From JAGIBJ01 sp032119595 (lineage in GTDB: Bacteria; Actinomycetota; Thermoleophilia; Solirubrobacterales; Solirubrobacteraceae), in the NCBI GenBank assembly GCA_032119595.1, contig JAUMBQ010000006.1:1302001-1366000 (forward strand): 64,000 nt of DNA, given 5' to 3'. A model generated the notes under the pieces. That model saw only the letters and a program-made list of their open reading frames with translations. It did no database searches and was not told the DNA's origin. Shown here piece by piece: positions 42,517 through 50,925 of the stretch (the first letter of the stretch is position 1; each line of letters starts with the position of its first letter). Made by a program: the position numbers and the translations under genes.

Positions 42517-43863
42517 TTAGCGCCTGCGGCGCCGCCGCAAGTCGGCCTGCTCGCGCGCGGCGGCGTAGGCGCCGGCGAGTCGCTCGGAGACGGCGACCGG
42601 TCCGGCGAGTTGCTCGGCGCGGGTTGCGGCCGCGAGGCCGGCGTCGTCGTCGCCGGCGAACGTGGTGATCAGCTGGGCCAAGGCTGCGGTCTGGCCCGGC
42701 GGGGCGACCGCGCCCTCCCCGAGGAGTTCCGGGAGTGCGCCGACGGCGGAGCCGACGGTCGGGAGGGCGGCGGCCATCGATTCCAGCGCCGATAGGCCGA
42801 ACGTCTCATGCGCGACCGAGGTGGCGAGCCCGACGCGGGCGCGGGTTCTGAGGGCCGCAAGCGCGGTGTCATCGACTCGGCCGACGAAGATCGTGTTGCC
42901 GCGAAGGACCGGTCGGTGAGGCAGGAGGGCGAGGAGGTCGTCGCCCAAGAGCTCGTGGACTCGATCGATCTGCGACGGCGCGGGATGCGGCGGCGGCGGA
43001 TGGCTCGCCGGCTGTGGACCGAGCGGACCGTACGACAACGGCTTCGGCGCGGCAGGCACGATGCGTGAAAGATCGGCCGGACCGGCATGGCGTTCAAGGG
43101 CGTCGCGTTCGGGCCCGTCGCCAGCGATCACGAGGGGCAGCGCCGCCGCATGGCACGCGTCTATCGCCGTGCGAAGATCCTTCTCCGGCGCGAGGCGAGA
43201 CACCGCCAGGGCGAAGCTCCCCTGCGAGGCCGTCGAATGCTTCGCGACGTGGCCTGCCACTCCACCGACGACGTGCACCTGCGACGCGGACAGGTCGAGC
43301 CCCAAATCCACGAGGCGTGTGCGCGCCGCAGCGCTGGGCACGATCACGACATCGGCCAGGTCGATGACATCGGCCTGCCAGCGCGGCAGTGCGGCGGCGT
43401 ACGCCATCACCTCGGGAAGGCTCCCGCGGCACCGGTGGCGCACGCCCGGAACCGGCCAGCTCGCGCGGCATTCGGTGCAGTCGCGGCCGTCCCGCACGGT
43501 CGTCGCGACGGCACACACCAGGCGGTAGTTATGGAGATGGACGACGACCGCCGCCCCGGCGGCTCGTGCGGCGCGCAGCGCGGCAGGCCCAAAGGTCGGG
43601 AAGAGATTGTGCGCGTGGACGAGGTCGGCGCCGGTGTGCGCGAGCCCCTCGGTGATCTGCGAGGCCCCAATGCCTCCGGCGATGAGCCCACGGGCGGCGT
43701 CGCGTGCGCCGATCGCCGTCGAGTCGCGCCGCAGCCACGAAACGCGCTCGCCGAGTCGCTCCTCAGCGAGATCGGCGAGCTGGGCCGCTGCGCGCTCCTC
43801 GCCTCCTGCGAAGCGGTAGTCGTGATGGAGCGCGAGCACGGTTGCGAGAGCGGTGCCGGTCAC
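42517..43863 (-). CDS. Glycosyltransferase family 4 type protein
   Basis: A 448-residue GT-B glycosyltransferase. The GTG at 43863 has GGAGA a few bases upstream. N-terminal domain: HHDYRFAGGEERAAAQLADL, VHAHNLFPTFGPAAL; a Cys cluster (DCTECRASWPVPGVRHRC) is a known feature of one GT4 branch and may bind zinc. C-terminal domain: AVSRLAPEKDLRTAI, VIAGDGPERDAL, and the nucleotide-sugar motif ETFGLSALESMAAALPTVGS. Odd feature: about 40 extra residues (GPLGPQPASHPPPPHPAPSQ ...) inserted between the third and fourth strands of the C-terminal domain. Acts probably on cell-surface polysaccharide; acceptor unknown. Isolated gene. Confidence 0.85.
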   Translation of the reverse strand: MTGTALATVLALHHDYRFAGGEERAAAQLADLAEERLGERVSWLRRDSTAIGARDAARGLIAGGIGASQITEGLAHTGADLVHAHNLFPTFGPAALRAARAAGAAVVVHLHNYRLVCAVATTVRDGRDCTECRASWPVPGVRHRCRGSLPEVMAYAAALPRWQADVIDLADVVIVPSAAARTRLVDLGLDLSASQVHVVGGVAGHVAKHSTASQGSFALAVSRLAPEKDLRTAIDACHAAALPLVIAGDGPERDALERHAGPADLSRIVPAAPKPLSYGPLGPQPASHPPPPHPAPSQIDRVHELLGDDLLALLPHRPVLRGNTIFVGRVDDTALAALRTRARVGLATSVAHETFGLSALESMAAALPTVGSAVGALPELLGEGAVAPPGQTAALAQLITTFAGDDDAGLAAATRAEQLAGPVAVSERLAGAYAAAREQADLRRRRRR

Positions 43864-44295
43864 GTCTCCATGCTCCCATGCCCGGTCCGGGACCTGCTCG
43901 ACTGGCTGCCGCGCCGCCGCCGCCAGGAGGTGAAACGCCCCCACGGATCCATTCACCCGAATTTCACACCAATTGATTCACGGGCACGCAACACATGAAA
44001 CGAATGCGATGTTGCAAAAGCGACATTCCGCCCGGTACACCAGCGATATTTGGATGGTCGAGTTGGCGAGGCCTGCGTGAGGAATGCCGGTTCCGTTTCC
44101 AGGCTTGTCCTACGACGGTGGTCCCCGCTCCGCTGTTTCGACCGCCTCGCGATATCTCCCGCTCTTGACCGATGAACTACGATTCGGTGTGTGACGGCCT
44201 GTCCCCGTCACGGTCGGCGCGCTGCGGAAATGGCGCGATCCCCCCTGGCCACTCCGAACCCACCTGGCGTCCCGCGCCAAAGGAATACACACATC
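43864..44295. other. Divergent intergenic region before the TAP-type hydrolase
   Basis: 432 bp without a gene, AT-richer around 43960-44060. It contains the 11-mer GTCCTACGACG (44107-44117), identical to the core of the tandem repeat at 15701, and a perfect hairpin GTGACGG/CCGTCAC (44191-44211) in the likely leader of the hydrolase mRNA. TTGACC at 44165 could be a -35 box but no good -10 follows at normal spacing. Confidence 0.4.
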
Positions 44296-46035
44296 GTGAA
44301 CTACCATGTCCCTGGCCGCAGCTCCGCAGCGCTGCGCCGTTTCGCATTGGCAGCAGTCCTCGGAGGAGTCGCACTGGCTCCTGCATCGGCCAGCGCCGCA
44401 CTCGGCACCAATGGTGCCGCCACGCCCGTGATCACCTGGGGCGCGTGCGACGCGGCCCTCCTGGATCGCTTCCCGGCCGAGGACTACCCGTGGGTCGTCG
44501 ACTATCAGTGCGGTACCGCGCGCGTTCCGGTCGACTACCGCAAGCCCTCCGGCGCGAAGATCGACATCGCGGTCTCCAAGCTTCCGGCGACGGGCCCTGG
44601 CCCGAAGGTCGGCAGCGTCTTCTTCAACCCGGGCGGCCCCGGTGCTCGCGGCCGCGGCACCACGATGCTCGCCACCCCGAAGCTCCGCGAGCGCTTCGAC
44701 CTCATCGGCTTCGACCCGCGCGGCAGCGGTTCGACCACGGCGCCGGTTCGCTGCGCCGCCACGGCCGAGGAAGCAGCGACGCTCCTCGACCCCACCTTCC
44801 CGATCAACACGGTTCAGGAGGCGACGGCCCTCACCAAGGCCCAGCAGGGCGCGAAGGGCTGCGGCGCACGCACTCCCGCATCGACGCTCCTCCATATCTC
44901 GAGCGCCAACACCGCCCGCGACCTGGATCTCATGCGCAAGGCCGTCGGCGACCCGAAGCTCACGTACTTCTCCTTCTCCGCCGGCTCGATCATCGGTGAG
45001 ACGTACGCCCAGCTCTTCCCGACCACCACGCGTGCGCTCGCGCTCGACAGTCCGCTGAACCCGGTCAAGTACATGACCGGTTCCACGTCCGCCGAAGGCA
45101 GCCAGCCGCTCGACCAGCGCATGAAGAGCTACGTCGGCACCAATGCCGCGATGACGTCCTTCCTCGCCGCGTGTGCCGCCAACCCCGACACCTGCGCCTT
45201 CACGACGCCGGGTGCGACGACGGCGACGCTCCGCACGAAGTTCAACGCGCTCCTGGCTCGCGTCCGCGCGAACAACGGCGTCGTCGTTGACCAGGGCGGC
45301 CCGGACGAGCACACGATCTCGTACCAGGACCTCGTCGAGATGATCTTCGGCGACCTGCAGTTCGGCATCTTCACGTCGCAGGACATCGCCGGCACGCTCG
45401 AGGCCGTCGACATCGCGAGCAAGAACGCCACGGCGACGATCCCGAGTGACGACCTTCAGGCGTTCCTCAAGGTGCTCTTCCGCAACCAGTGGGCTCCGAC
45501 CGACACCAGTGACGCGTACAACGACAACTTCCTCGACGCGTTCAACGCCACGGTCTGCGCCGACACGAAGCACCCCACGTCGGGTTCGGTCTACGCGACC
45601 GCTGGCCGCACGGCCAACACCGAGGTGCCCGGATTCGGACCGTTCTGGATCTACACCACGTCGGCCTGCGCGTTCTGGCCCGTTGCCAACGACGTTGACC
45701 GCTACACCGGCCCGTGGACCGCGCGCCCCGCGAAGCCGATCCTGATGATCAGCAACAAGCTCGGCGACACGTCCTCGAACTACACGAACGCCATCTCGGC
45801 GGCGACGCTGACCGGCGCGCGACTGGTCGGCGTGAACGAGTACGGCCACACCACCTACAACCTCGCCAGCCAGTGCGCCAGCGACGTGGTCGACGACTAC
45901 CTCATCTCGCTCGTCGTGCCGCCCGTCGGCTTCACGTGCGAGACCGACTTCCAGCCGTTCGACCCGTTCGACTCGGGCGAGGAAGCGGCGGTCGAAGGGA
46001 TCGTCGGGGCCGGGTACGCCCGCGGCCTGAAGTAG
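44296..46035 (+). CDS. Secreted alpha/beta hydrolase, tripeptidyl aminopeptidase (TAP) type
   Basis: A 579-residue exported hydrolase. GTG at 44296 with AAAGGA 11 nt upstream; signal peptide ALRRFALAAVLGGVALAPAS. Abhydrolase core begins FFNPGGPGARG (oxyanion-hole GGPG) and IGFDPRGSGST; the nucleophile elbow reads YFSFSAGSIIG, so the first Gly of the usual GxSxG is Ser. The C-terminal TAP-like domain carries the acid in ISNKLGDTSSNYTNA and the His in VNEYGHTTYN. Streptomyces relatives (Tap, SlpD/E) cleave N-terminal tripeptides from exported proteins. Four Cys or more suggest disulfides. Monocistronic with its own terminator. Confidence 0.88.
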   Translation: MNYHVPGRSSAALRRFALAAVLGGVALAPASASAALGTNGAATPVITWGACDAALLDRFPAEDYPWVVDYQCGTARVPVDYRKPSGAKIDIAVSKLPATGPGPKVGSVFFNPGGPGARGRGTTMLATPKLRERFDLIGFDPRGSGSTTAPVRCAATAEEAATLLDPTFPINTVQEATALTKAQQGAKGCGARTPASTLLHISSANTARDLDLMRKAVGDPKLTYFSFSAGSIIGETYAQLFPTTTRALALDSPLNPVKYMTGSTSAEGSQPLDQRMKSYVGTNAAMTSFLAACAANPDTCAFTTPGATTATLRTKFNALLARVRANNGVVVDQGGPDEHTISYQDLVEMIFGDLQFGIFTSQDIAGTLEAVDIASKNATATIPSDDLQAFLKVLFRNQWAPTDTSDAYNDNFLDAFNATVCADTKHPTSGSVYATAGRTANTEVPGFGPFWIYTTSACAFWPVANDVDRYTGPWTARPAKPILMISNKLGDTSSNYTNAISAATLTGARLVGVNEYGHTTYNLASQCASDVVDDYLISLVVPPVGFTCETDFQPFDPFDSGEEAAVEGIVGAGYARGLK

Positions 46036-46062
46036 CCCGAACCACTCTGTTGGGACAGACCC

Positions 46063-46092
46063 GGGGCCGCGGCGCGCAAGCGTCGCGGCCCC
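46063..46092 (+). terminator. Terminator hairpin of the TAP-type hydrolase gene
   Basis: GGGGCCGCGGCGC and GCGTCGCGGCCCC form a 13-bp stem (one G-T wobble) closed by a GCAA tetraloop, 27 bp after the stop codon, followed by GTGGTCGTT. Confidence 0.75.
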
Positions 46093-46141
46093 GTGGTCGT
46101 TCAGGGGGCGCTGCGGCCGGCGAGCGCCGGCCCGCGGCGTC

Positions 46142-46804
46142 CTACCAGCGGCCCTTCCAGGCGACCATCTGGGCGACCTCGCGGGTCTGGGCGCTGGAGA
46201 TCTGGGTTGCGAGGGCCTTGATGGCGCGGCGCTCGCCGCGCAGGATCTCGCCGTTAGCCATCGCGATGGCGCCGTAGTGGTGGTCGGTCATCTGCTCGAT
46301 GAACCGCGCGTCGAAGTGCTTGGCCTTCTTGAGCAATTCAAGGTCCATCGACATGCCCATCTGGTCCATCGTGGTGCCGAGCGTCACCGCGTCCTTGCTC
46401 ATGGCGGTCTCGCCGGACCCGGAACCGGGCTCCACGTCCAGGGCGGTCGCGAAGCGCGTGAGGGTCTTGATCTCCTTCGTCTGCTCCTTGACGATCGCCT
46501 TGGCCAGCGTCTTCAGCTCGGCATGCTCGGCCCGCTTGACGGCGATCTTCGCCATCTCGACGGCCATCAGGTGGTGCGGCACCATCTGGCGGACGAATGC
46601 GCGGTCGACCTCGGGCCCGGCCCCGGACGGCGACGTAGGCGACGTCGCGGCGCTGGAGGGGGTGGTCGACTGGGCGTTGCCCTTGGATCCGTCGTCGCCG
46701 CACCCGGCGAGGACGCCGCTGAGCGCCAAGGGCAGCAGGACGAGGCCGGCCAAGGCGCGGCCTCGCAGGCTGGTCGAGGAGGTGGGACGGTTGCTATGCA
46801 GCAT
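46142..46804 (-). CDS. DUF305 domain lipoprotein
   Basis: A 220-residue lipoprotein: signal peptide with lipobox LAGC-G (Cys about 35), Ser/Thr linker, then the DUF305 ferritin-like helical domain (about 65-220) with its characteristic metal-binding-type motifs VRQMVPHHLMAVEMA and FIEQMTDHHYGAIAMA (His-His pairs plus Met). Some DUF305 proteins take part in copper handling. Just upstream of the ATG lies the inverted pair CGTCGA/TCGACG (46806-46826), which may be an operator. Single gene. Confidence 0.88.
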   Translation of the reverse strand: MLHSNRPTSSTSLRGRALAGLVLLPLALSGVLAGCGDDGSKGNAQSTTPSSAATSPTSPSGAGPEVDRAFVRQMVPHHLMAVEMAKIAVKRAEHAELKTLAKAIVKEQTKEIKTLTRFATALDVEPGSGSGETAMSKDAVTLGTTMDQMGMSMDLELLKKAKHFDARFIEQMTDHHYGAIAMANGEILRGERRAIKALATQISSAQTREVAQMVAWKGRW

Positions 46805-46851
46805 GCGTCGACTTTACGAATCGACGGCACGTGATGGGTCGGTTGGGTGAA

Positions 46852-46878
46852 GCAGCGGCGCGCGAGCCGCGCCGCTGC
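46852..46878 (-). terminator. Perfect 11-bp hairpin after the thiolase gene
   Basis: GCAGCGGCGCG (46852-46862) pairs with CGCGCCGCTGC (46868-46878) around a 5-nt loop, 10 bp beyond the thiolase stop codon on the minus strand. No U-tract. Confidence 0.65.
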
Positions 46879-46887
46879 CAGCCAGAC

Positions 46888-48075
46888 CTACGCCTTCTCG
46901 AGCAGGAGCGCGATGCCCTGGCCGCCGCCGATGCAGAGGCTGATGAGGCCGTAACGCTCGCCGGAGCGCTCCATCTCGGCAATGCACTTCACGGTGATGG
47001 CGGTACCCGACGCGCCGATCGGGTGGCCGAGGGCGATGGCGCCGCCGTTCGGGTTCACGCGGGCGTCGTCGTCGGCGAGACCGAGTTCGCGCATCACGGC
47101 GAGCGACTGCGCAGCGAACGCCTCATTGAGCTCGATCACGCCGATGTCGTCGAGCGCGACGCCCGTGCGCTCAAGCACCTTGCGGATCGCCGTTACCGGG
47201 CCGATGCCCATGATGTTCGGGTCGACGCCCGTCATCGCGTAGCCGAGGATCTTGGCCTTGACCGGCGCACCGAGTTCGGCGGCCTTGGCCTCGCTCATGA
47301 GCACGACGGCGGCGCCGGCGTCGTTGAGTCCCGATGCGTTGCCGGCGGTGACGGTGCCGTCTTCGCGCTTGAACGCGGGCTTCAGCTTCGCGAGCGCTTC
47401 GAGCGAGATGTCGCCGCGGATGTGCTCGTCGGTGTCGAAGACGACCTCGCCCTTGCGCGTCTTGATCGTGACGGGCGCGATCTGCTCCACGAATCGGCCC
47501 GCGTCGCGGGCCGCCGCAGCCTTCTGGTGTGAACGCATCGCGAACAGGTCCTGGTCTTCACGCGAGATGGTGTCGCGCACCGACAGGTTCTCGGCGGTGA
47601 CGCCCATGTGGATCTTGCGGAACGGGTCGGTGAGGCCGCCGACGACCGGGTCGACCTGGCCCGTGTCGCCCATCCGCGCGCCCCAGCGGCCGGTCGGGTT
47701 CCAATACGGCGCCTGGCTCATCGACTCCGCGCCGCCAGCCAGGGCAACGTCGGCGTCGCCGGTCTGGATGTGCATCGTTGCCGTGATGATCGACTGCACG
47801 CCCGAGCCACAAAGGCGGTTGACGGTGAAGGCGGGCGTCTCCTGCGGCACGCCCGCGCCCATCGACACCACACGGCCCATGTACATGTCGTCGGTGTTGC
47901 TGTGGATCACGTTGCCGATCACCGTGTGCTCGATCTGCTCGGGCGTGATCCCGGAGCGCTCAATGGCAGCCTTCGCGGCCGTGATGCCAAGCGCCGTCGC
48001 AGCGACGTCCTTGAAGCCCTTGCCGTAGCTCCCGATCGGAGTGCGGGCAGCGGAGGTGATGACGACACCGGTCAT
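46888..48075 (-). CDS. Acetyl-CoA C-acetyltransferase (thiolase)
   Basis: A 395-residue thiolase. Acylated Cys C89 (NRLCGSG), His in NPNGGAIALGHPIGASG and the second Cys in CIGGGQG form the active site; all are intact. It belongs to the acetoacetyl-CoA/3-ketoacyl thiolase group, acting in beta-oxidation (breaking) or acetoacetyl-CoA synthesis (joining). ATG at 48075 begins MTGVVITSAARTPIGSYGKG, the usual family start. Monocistronic. May function with the SDR dehydrogenase at 14861 although they are far apart. Confidence 0.95.
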   Translation of the reverse strand: MTGVVITSAARTPIGSYGKGFKDVAATALGITAAKAAIERSGITPEQIEHTVIGNVIHSNTDDMYMGRVVSMGAGVPQETPAFTVNRLCGSGVQSIITATMHIQTGDADVALAGGAESMSQAPYWNPTGRWGARMGDTGQVDPVVGGLTDPFRKIHMGVTAENLSVRDTISREDQDLFAMRSHQKAAAARDAGRFVEQIAPVTIKTRKGEVVFDTDEHIRGDISLEALAKLKPAFKREDGTVTAGNASGLNDAGAAVVLMSEAKAAELGAPVKAKILGYAMTGVDPNIMGIGPVTAIRKVLERTGVALDDIGVIELNEAFAAQSLAVMRELGLADDDARVNPNGGAIALGHPIGASGTAITVKCIAEMERSGERYGLISLCIGGGQGIALLLEKA

Positions 48076-48252
48076 GGCGGAGATCCTTGGGGCGAAGGGA
48101 GTGCGGTGCGCGCGAAGCGCGGAGAGCGGAGGCGACGCGCCGGCTGGTACCGCCGCGAACCAGCCCAAGGGTGCCGCACGGACGGCTCGCGGTGCAGTGC
48201 GGTTGGTCGAATCAGCCTCAAGGCGCCGCCGCTACGCGTCGACTCCCGAGGC

Positions 48253-48939
48253 ATGACCGGTCGCCCCGTCTTTGTCGCCCAGGAGCCGCCGAGTGGCGGG
48301 CGCACCTCGGAGGTCGGCATCTTCGTCGGCGTGGTCGCTGGCATCGCAGCAGCATTCATCAGCATTGCGTTCGACCTGCCGATCCTGCTGATCCTGCCTG
48401 TGGCGATGCTGCTGGCGGCCTTCGTGGCCATGCAGTCCGTGATGCGTTCGCACTTCAAAGCCAAGACGGGCGTCGTCTTGTGCCCACGGTGTCGCCGCGA
48501 GCCGCGTAACGCGAGCGGTTGGTGCGCCGCATGCGATGCGGCCGTGACCTCAGCGCAAGTGGCGCCCGATCACCCACTCCATCGAATGCTCGCTGCGTTG
48601 TCGGCTCGAGATGTGGCGACGGCGTCGCAATACGTCGCTCCCCACGTGACGTCGCGCATGCCCAACGGCCGGACGGCCAGCGTCTCCCGCGCGGCCTGGC
48701 GGCGGGGAGCCGGGATGATGCTCTGGCTTTACCGCGCGGCACATCCCAGTATCTACACCCTCCATTCCGACCCTGCCGAGCCCGACATGGTGTGGTGCCG
48801 GTCGCAGGACTCTGCGAAGGGCCGTCTGTTCTTCCCGAACCTGGAGGGTCAGACGACCACGAAGTACCGGTTCACCGATGGTTTGGTCTCCGAGACGTAC
48901 GCCTCGGAGATCCTCCCGCGAGCCTCGCCGAAGCCCTAG
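48253..48939 (+). CDS. Membrane protein with zinc ribbon and SnoaL-like C-terminal domain
   Basis: A 228-residue protein. Two close hydrophobic segments (VGIFVGVVAGIAAAFISIAF; LPILLILPVAMLLAAFVAM) are followed by a zinc ribbon CPRCRREPRNASGWCAAC (two CxxC knuckles) and a C-terminal alpha+beta domain (about 105-225) that reads like an NTF2/SnoaL-type fold (MLAALSARDVATASQYVAPHV). No close family recognised. The ribbon position next to the membrane suggests regulation or protein contact. Its TAG stop overlaps the hipA stop on the other strand (CTAG), an extreme convergent arrangement. Confidence 0.65.
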   Translation: MTGRPVFVAQEPPSGGRTSEVGIFVGVVAGIAAAFISIAFDLPILLILPVAMLLAAFVAMQSVMRSHFKAKTGVVLCPRCRREPRNASGWCAACDAAVTSAQVAPDHPLHRMLAALSARDVATASQYVAPHVTSRMPNGRTASVSRAAWRRGAGMMLWLYRAAHPSIYTLHSDPAEPDMVWCRSQDSAKGRLFFPNLEGQTTTKYRFTDGLVSETYASEILPRASPKP

Positions 48940-50249
48940 CCCACCGGCAGCGCCAGCCGATGCGTCTTGCCGATGCGCTCGGCGTCGGCTTCGGGGACTC
49001 GGGCTTCGGCCGCAAAGCGTGGCCAGTCGCGGACGGCGCCCGTGACCTCGCGGATCACGCGCTCGATGGTGCCGCGTGCGACGTTCGCCCCGGCTCCCAC
49101 GGCGCGGAGGTCGGCCAGCGTGAAGCCATCACGCTTGCCGTTGATCGACATCTGATGCTGGGCCATCCAGCGGTTGGTGGGGTCGTAGCCGTAGGTGATG
49201 TCGTACGCGGGCGAGAGGCTCCAGGTGCCCGAGCGGTCCATGAGGAAGCTGATGTTCTTCACATGATCGTCCTGGTTGCGCGCGACGACGTTGAACACCA
49301 TGCGCCGCAGCTGCTCTTCGCGGTCGGCGGCTGGAAGGCCGAGGCGCTTCATCACCAGGAACGCCTGCTCGTAGCCGTAGGCACCAGCGGCGTTGTAGTC
49401 GAAGTGCGCGAGGCCGCCGAGGGTCTGGGCGTGCAGCTTGTCGCCGCCGTCCGTCCGGTCGAATCGACGGGTCATGAAGTGGCGGCGTCCTCCTTCCTCG
49501 AGCAGGCGGCAGTCGCTCATCGTGATCCCAGCCGCAGCGGCCATCCGCGAGTAGGCGAACTCGATCGACCCGAACCCTTGGGGGTCGACGAGGCCATGAT
49601 CGCCGTTGCGGGCGACGCCGTCGAACTTGATCAGCCACTGCTCGAAGCCGTCCGGCGCGGCGATCTGCCCTGAGCGCAGTTCGCCCGTTTGCGGGTTCCA
49701 GGCCACGACGGCCTTGGCTCGTGCGCCACCGGCTGAGGTCCCTACCGCGAGGATCTCATCGAGGGCCTCGGCCTCGCGACCCGGAGCGAGTGTGGTCTTC
49801 AGGCCGACGCGCTCCGACAGCACGCTTCCGGCGAGTTCCACCAGCGCTTCGAGGTCGATCGCCGTTCGCGGCTCTAGCCGAGGGGCATGCGATGGGAGGA
49901 ACTCAAGGGCGCCCATGCCGCGAGTGCCTTGATAGCAAAGCCGCTCGATGACACTGAACGAGGACGGGTCGCGGCCCTGTCGAGCGAGCCACGCGTCGAC
50001 GACTTGCGTGCCGTACCGGTCCGGTAGTGCATCGGCCAGGAGGCCAGGGAGCCCATGGAAGCTCTCGCGCGGGAGCGACGGAAACGTGTACGGCGCTTCG
50101 CGCAGCGGCATGGTGACGGGCGACAGCTCGATGCCGCTCTGCGTGAAGCCAGGGTCGTACTGAAAGACCGCGTACGGCCCCCCGTCCTCCAACGCGACCG
50201 CGCCGATGCTGGTGCCCCACAACCGCACGGTCGCCGTCTCGACGGCCAT
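48936..50249 (-). CDS. hipA: HipA family toxin kinase
   Basis: A 437-residue HipA-type Ser/Thr kinase. N-terminal HipA_N region (1-110), then the kinase core: Gly-rich ATP loop VGTSAGGARAKAVV (about 169-182), Lys in WLIKFDG, catalytic loop NQDDHVKN with D327 as base, and the metal-binding Asp D350 in SPAYDITYG. In E. coli HipA phosphorylates glutamyl-tRNA synthetase, causing persistence. All key residues are intact, so it is probably active. It starts at 50249, overlapping the hipB stop by one base (TGATG), so translation is coupled with its antitoxin. Confidence 0.92.
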   Translation of the reverse strand: MAVETATVRLWGTSIGAVALEDGGPYAVFQYDPGFTQSGIELSPVTMPLREAPYTFPSLPRESFHGLPGLLADALPDRYGTQVVDAWLARQGRDPSSFSVIERLCYQGTRGMGALEFLPSHAPRLEPRTAIDLEALVELAGSVLSERVGLKTTLAPGREAEALDEILAVGTSAGGARAKAVVAWNPQTGELRSGQIAAPDGFEQWLIKFDGVARNGDHGLVDPQGFGSIEFAYSRMAAAAGITMSDCRLLEEGGRRHFMTRRFDRTDGGDKLHAQTLGGLAHFDYNAAGAYGYEQAFLVMKRLGLPAADREEQLRRMVFNVVARNQDDHVKNISFLMDRSGTWSLSPAYDITYGYDPTNRWMAQHQMSINGKRDGFTLADLRAVGAGANVARGTIERVIREVTGAVRDWPRFAAEARVPEADAERIGKTHRLALPVG

Positions 50250-50641
50250 CAGGCCTCGTCCTGCGGGGATTCGTCGCCCCAGTTGAAGCGTGCTGGGCGT
50301 GGGCCACCTGAGCCGCGGCGATCAGGCGACGGCTGGCTTCGCCGCCCCGAGGCCCGCTGCCGACGGCGCCCTTCGCGTCGCACAAGGTCGACCGGGCTGG
50401 CGAGCGGCGGCGCGAGCAGCTGCTCCAAGCCATCCATCAGATCTAGTGCCCGAAGGATGCGAAGGAAGTTCGGCAGCGTGACCGACAGACCGGTTTCGGC
50501 GCGCTCCACCGTCGTCTTGGAGACGCCAGCTTCGGTTGCGAGGGCCTGCTGGGTGAGGTTGCGCGCGAGCCGCGTGGCGGCCAAGCGCGCGCCCACCTCG
50601 GCGAGGACCGCATCGTCGGTGAGGAGTCCAGAGATTCGCAT
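50249..50641 (-). CDS. hipB: HipB-type XRE antitoxin
   Basis: A 130-residue DNA-binding antitoxin. Helix-turn-helix at about 20-75 (ARNLTQQALATEAGVSKTTV, ERAETGLSV). It is longer than E. coli HipB (88 residues): the last 55 residues are Arg/Ser/Pro-rich and end acidic (FNWGDESPQDEA), perhaps the tail that contacts HipA or marks it for proteolysis. ATG at 50641 chosen since operator O1 and the upstream promoter region begin directly before it. Binds HipA and represses its own operon through the four operator-like sites at 50642-50791. Confidence 0.9.
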   Translation of the reverse strand: MRISGLLTDDAVLAEVGARLAATRLARNLTQQALATEAGVSKTTVERAETGLSVTLPNFLRILRALDLMDGLEQLLAPPLASPVDLVRREGRRRQRASGRRSQPSPDRRGSGGPRPARFNWGDESPQDEA

Positions 50642-50791
50642 TGCTCTTGAAAGGTCAGGAGAGGTGCGCAAAAGCGCCGTCTACTCGTGCTATTCCAAGA
50701 GTAAAGCACTCCGGGGGCGAGGTCGACGTAATGCGTGCATTGTCAAGAGTTCACCCTGATTGTGGCCTTTACTCCTGATAGGTCAAGAGTC
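50642..50791 (-). promoter_or_regulatory. Four HipB operator-like palindromes upstream of hipBA
   Basis: Each site is CTC-N12-GAG with TG at spacer positions 2-3 and CAA (or CAG) at 10-12. O1 lies at 50644-50661, O2 at 50684-50701 (extended to TACTC-N12-GAGTA), O4 at 50772-50789 (TACTC-N12-GAGT); O3 at 50732-50749 is degenerate on one side (TGC for CTC) but keeps the same spacer GTGCATTGTCAA. Centre-to-centre distances are 40, 48 and 40 bp. O1 covers the hipB ribosome-binding region. E. coli hipBA also has four operators, though with a different word. Confidence 0.75.
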
Positions 50792-50925
50792 TCTTCCGTC
50801 GAGATCTCCCACGCCCGAAGCCGAGCTGCGGGGTGACCGCAGGTCGCGGCGCTCGTCGTTTTGGCCGACAACGGGGTCACCCAAAGTTCAGGCGCGGCGC
50901 CACCGTCCCCCGGTAGCGTGGGCCC

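Noticed and set aside
44110..45849. 579-codon minus-strand frame across the TAP hydrolase
   Set aside because: Entirely antisense to a gene with a signal peptide, family motifs and a terminator; no motif of its own.
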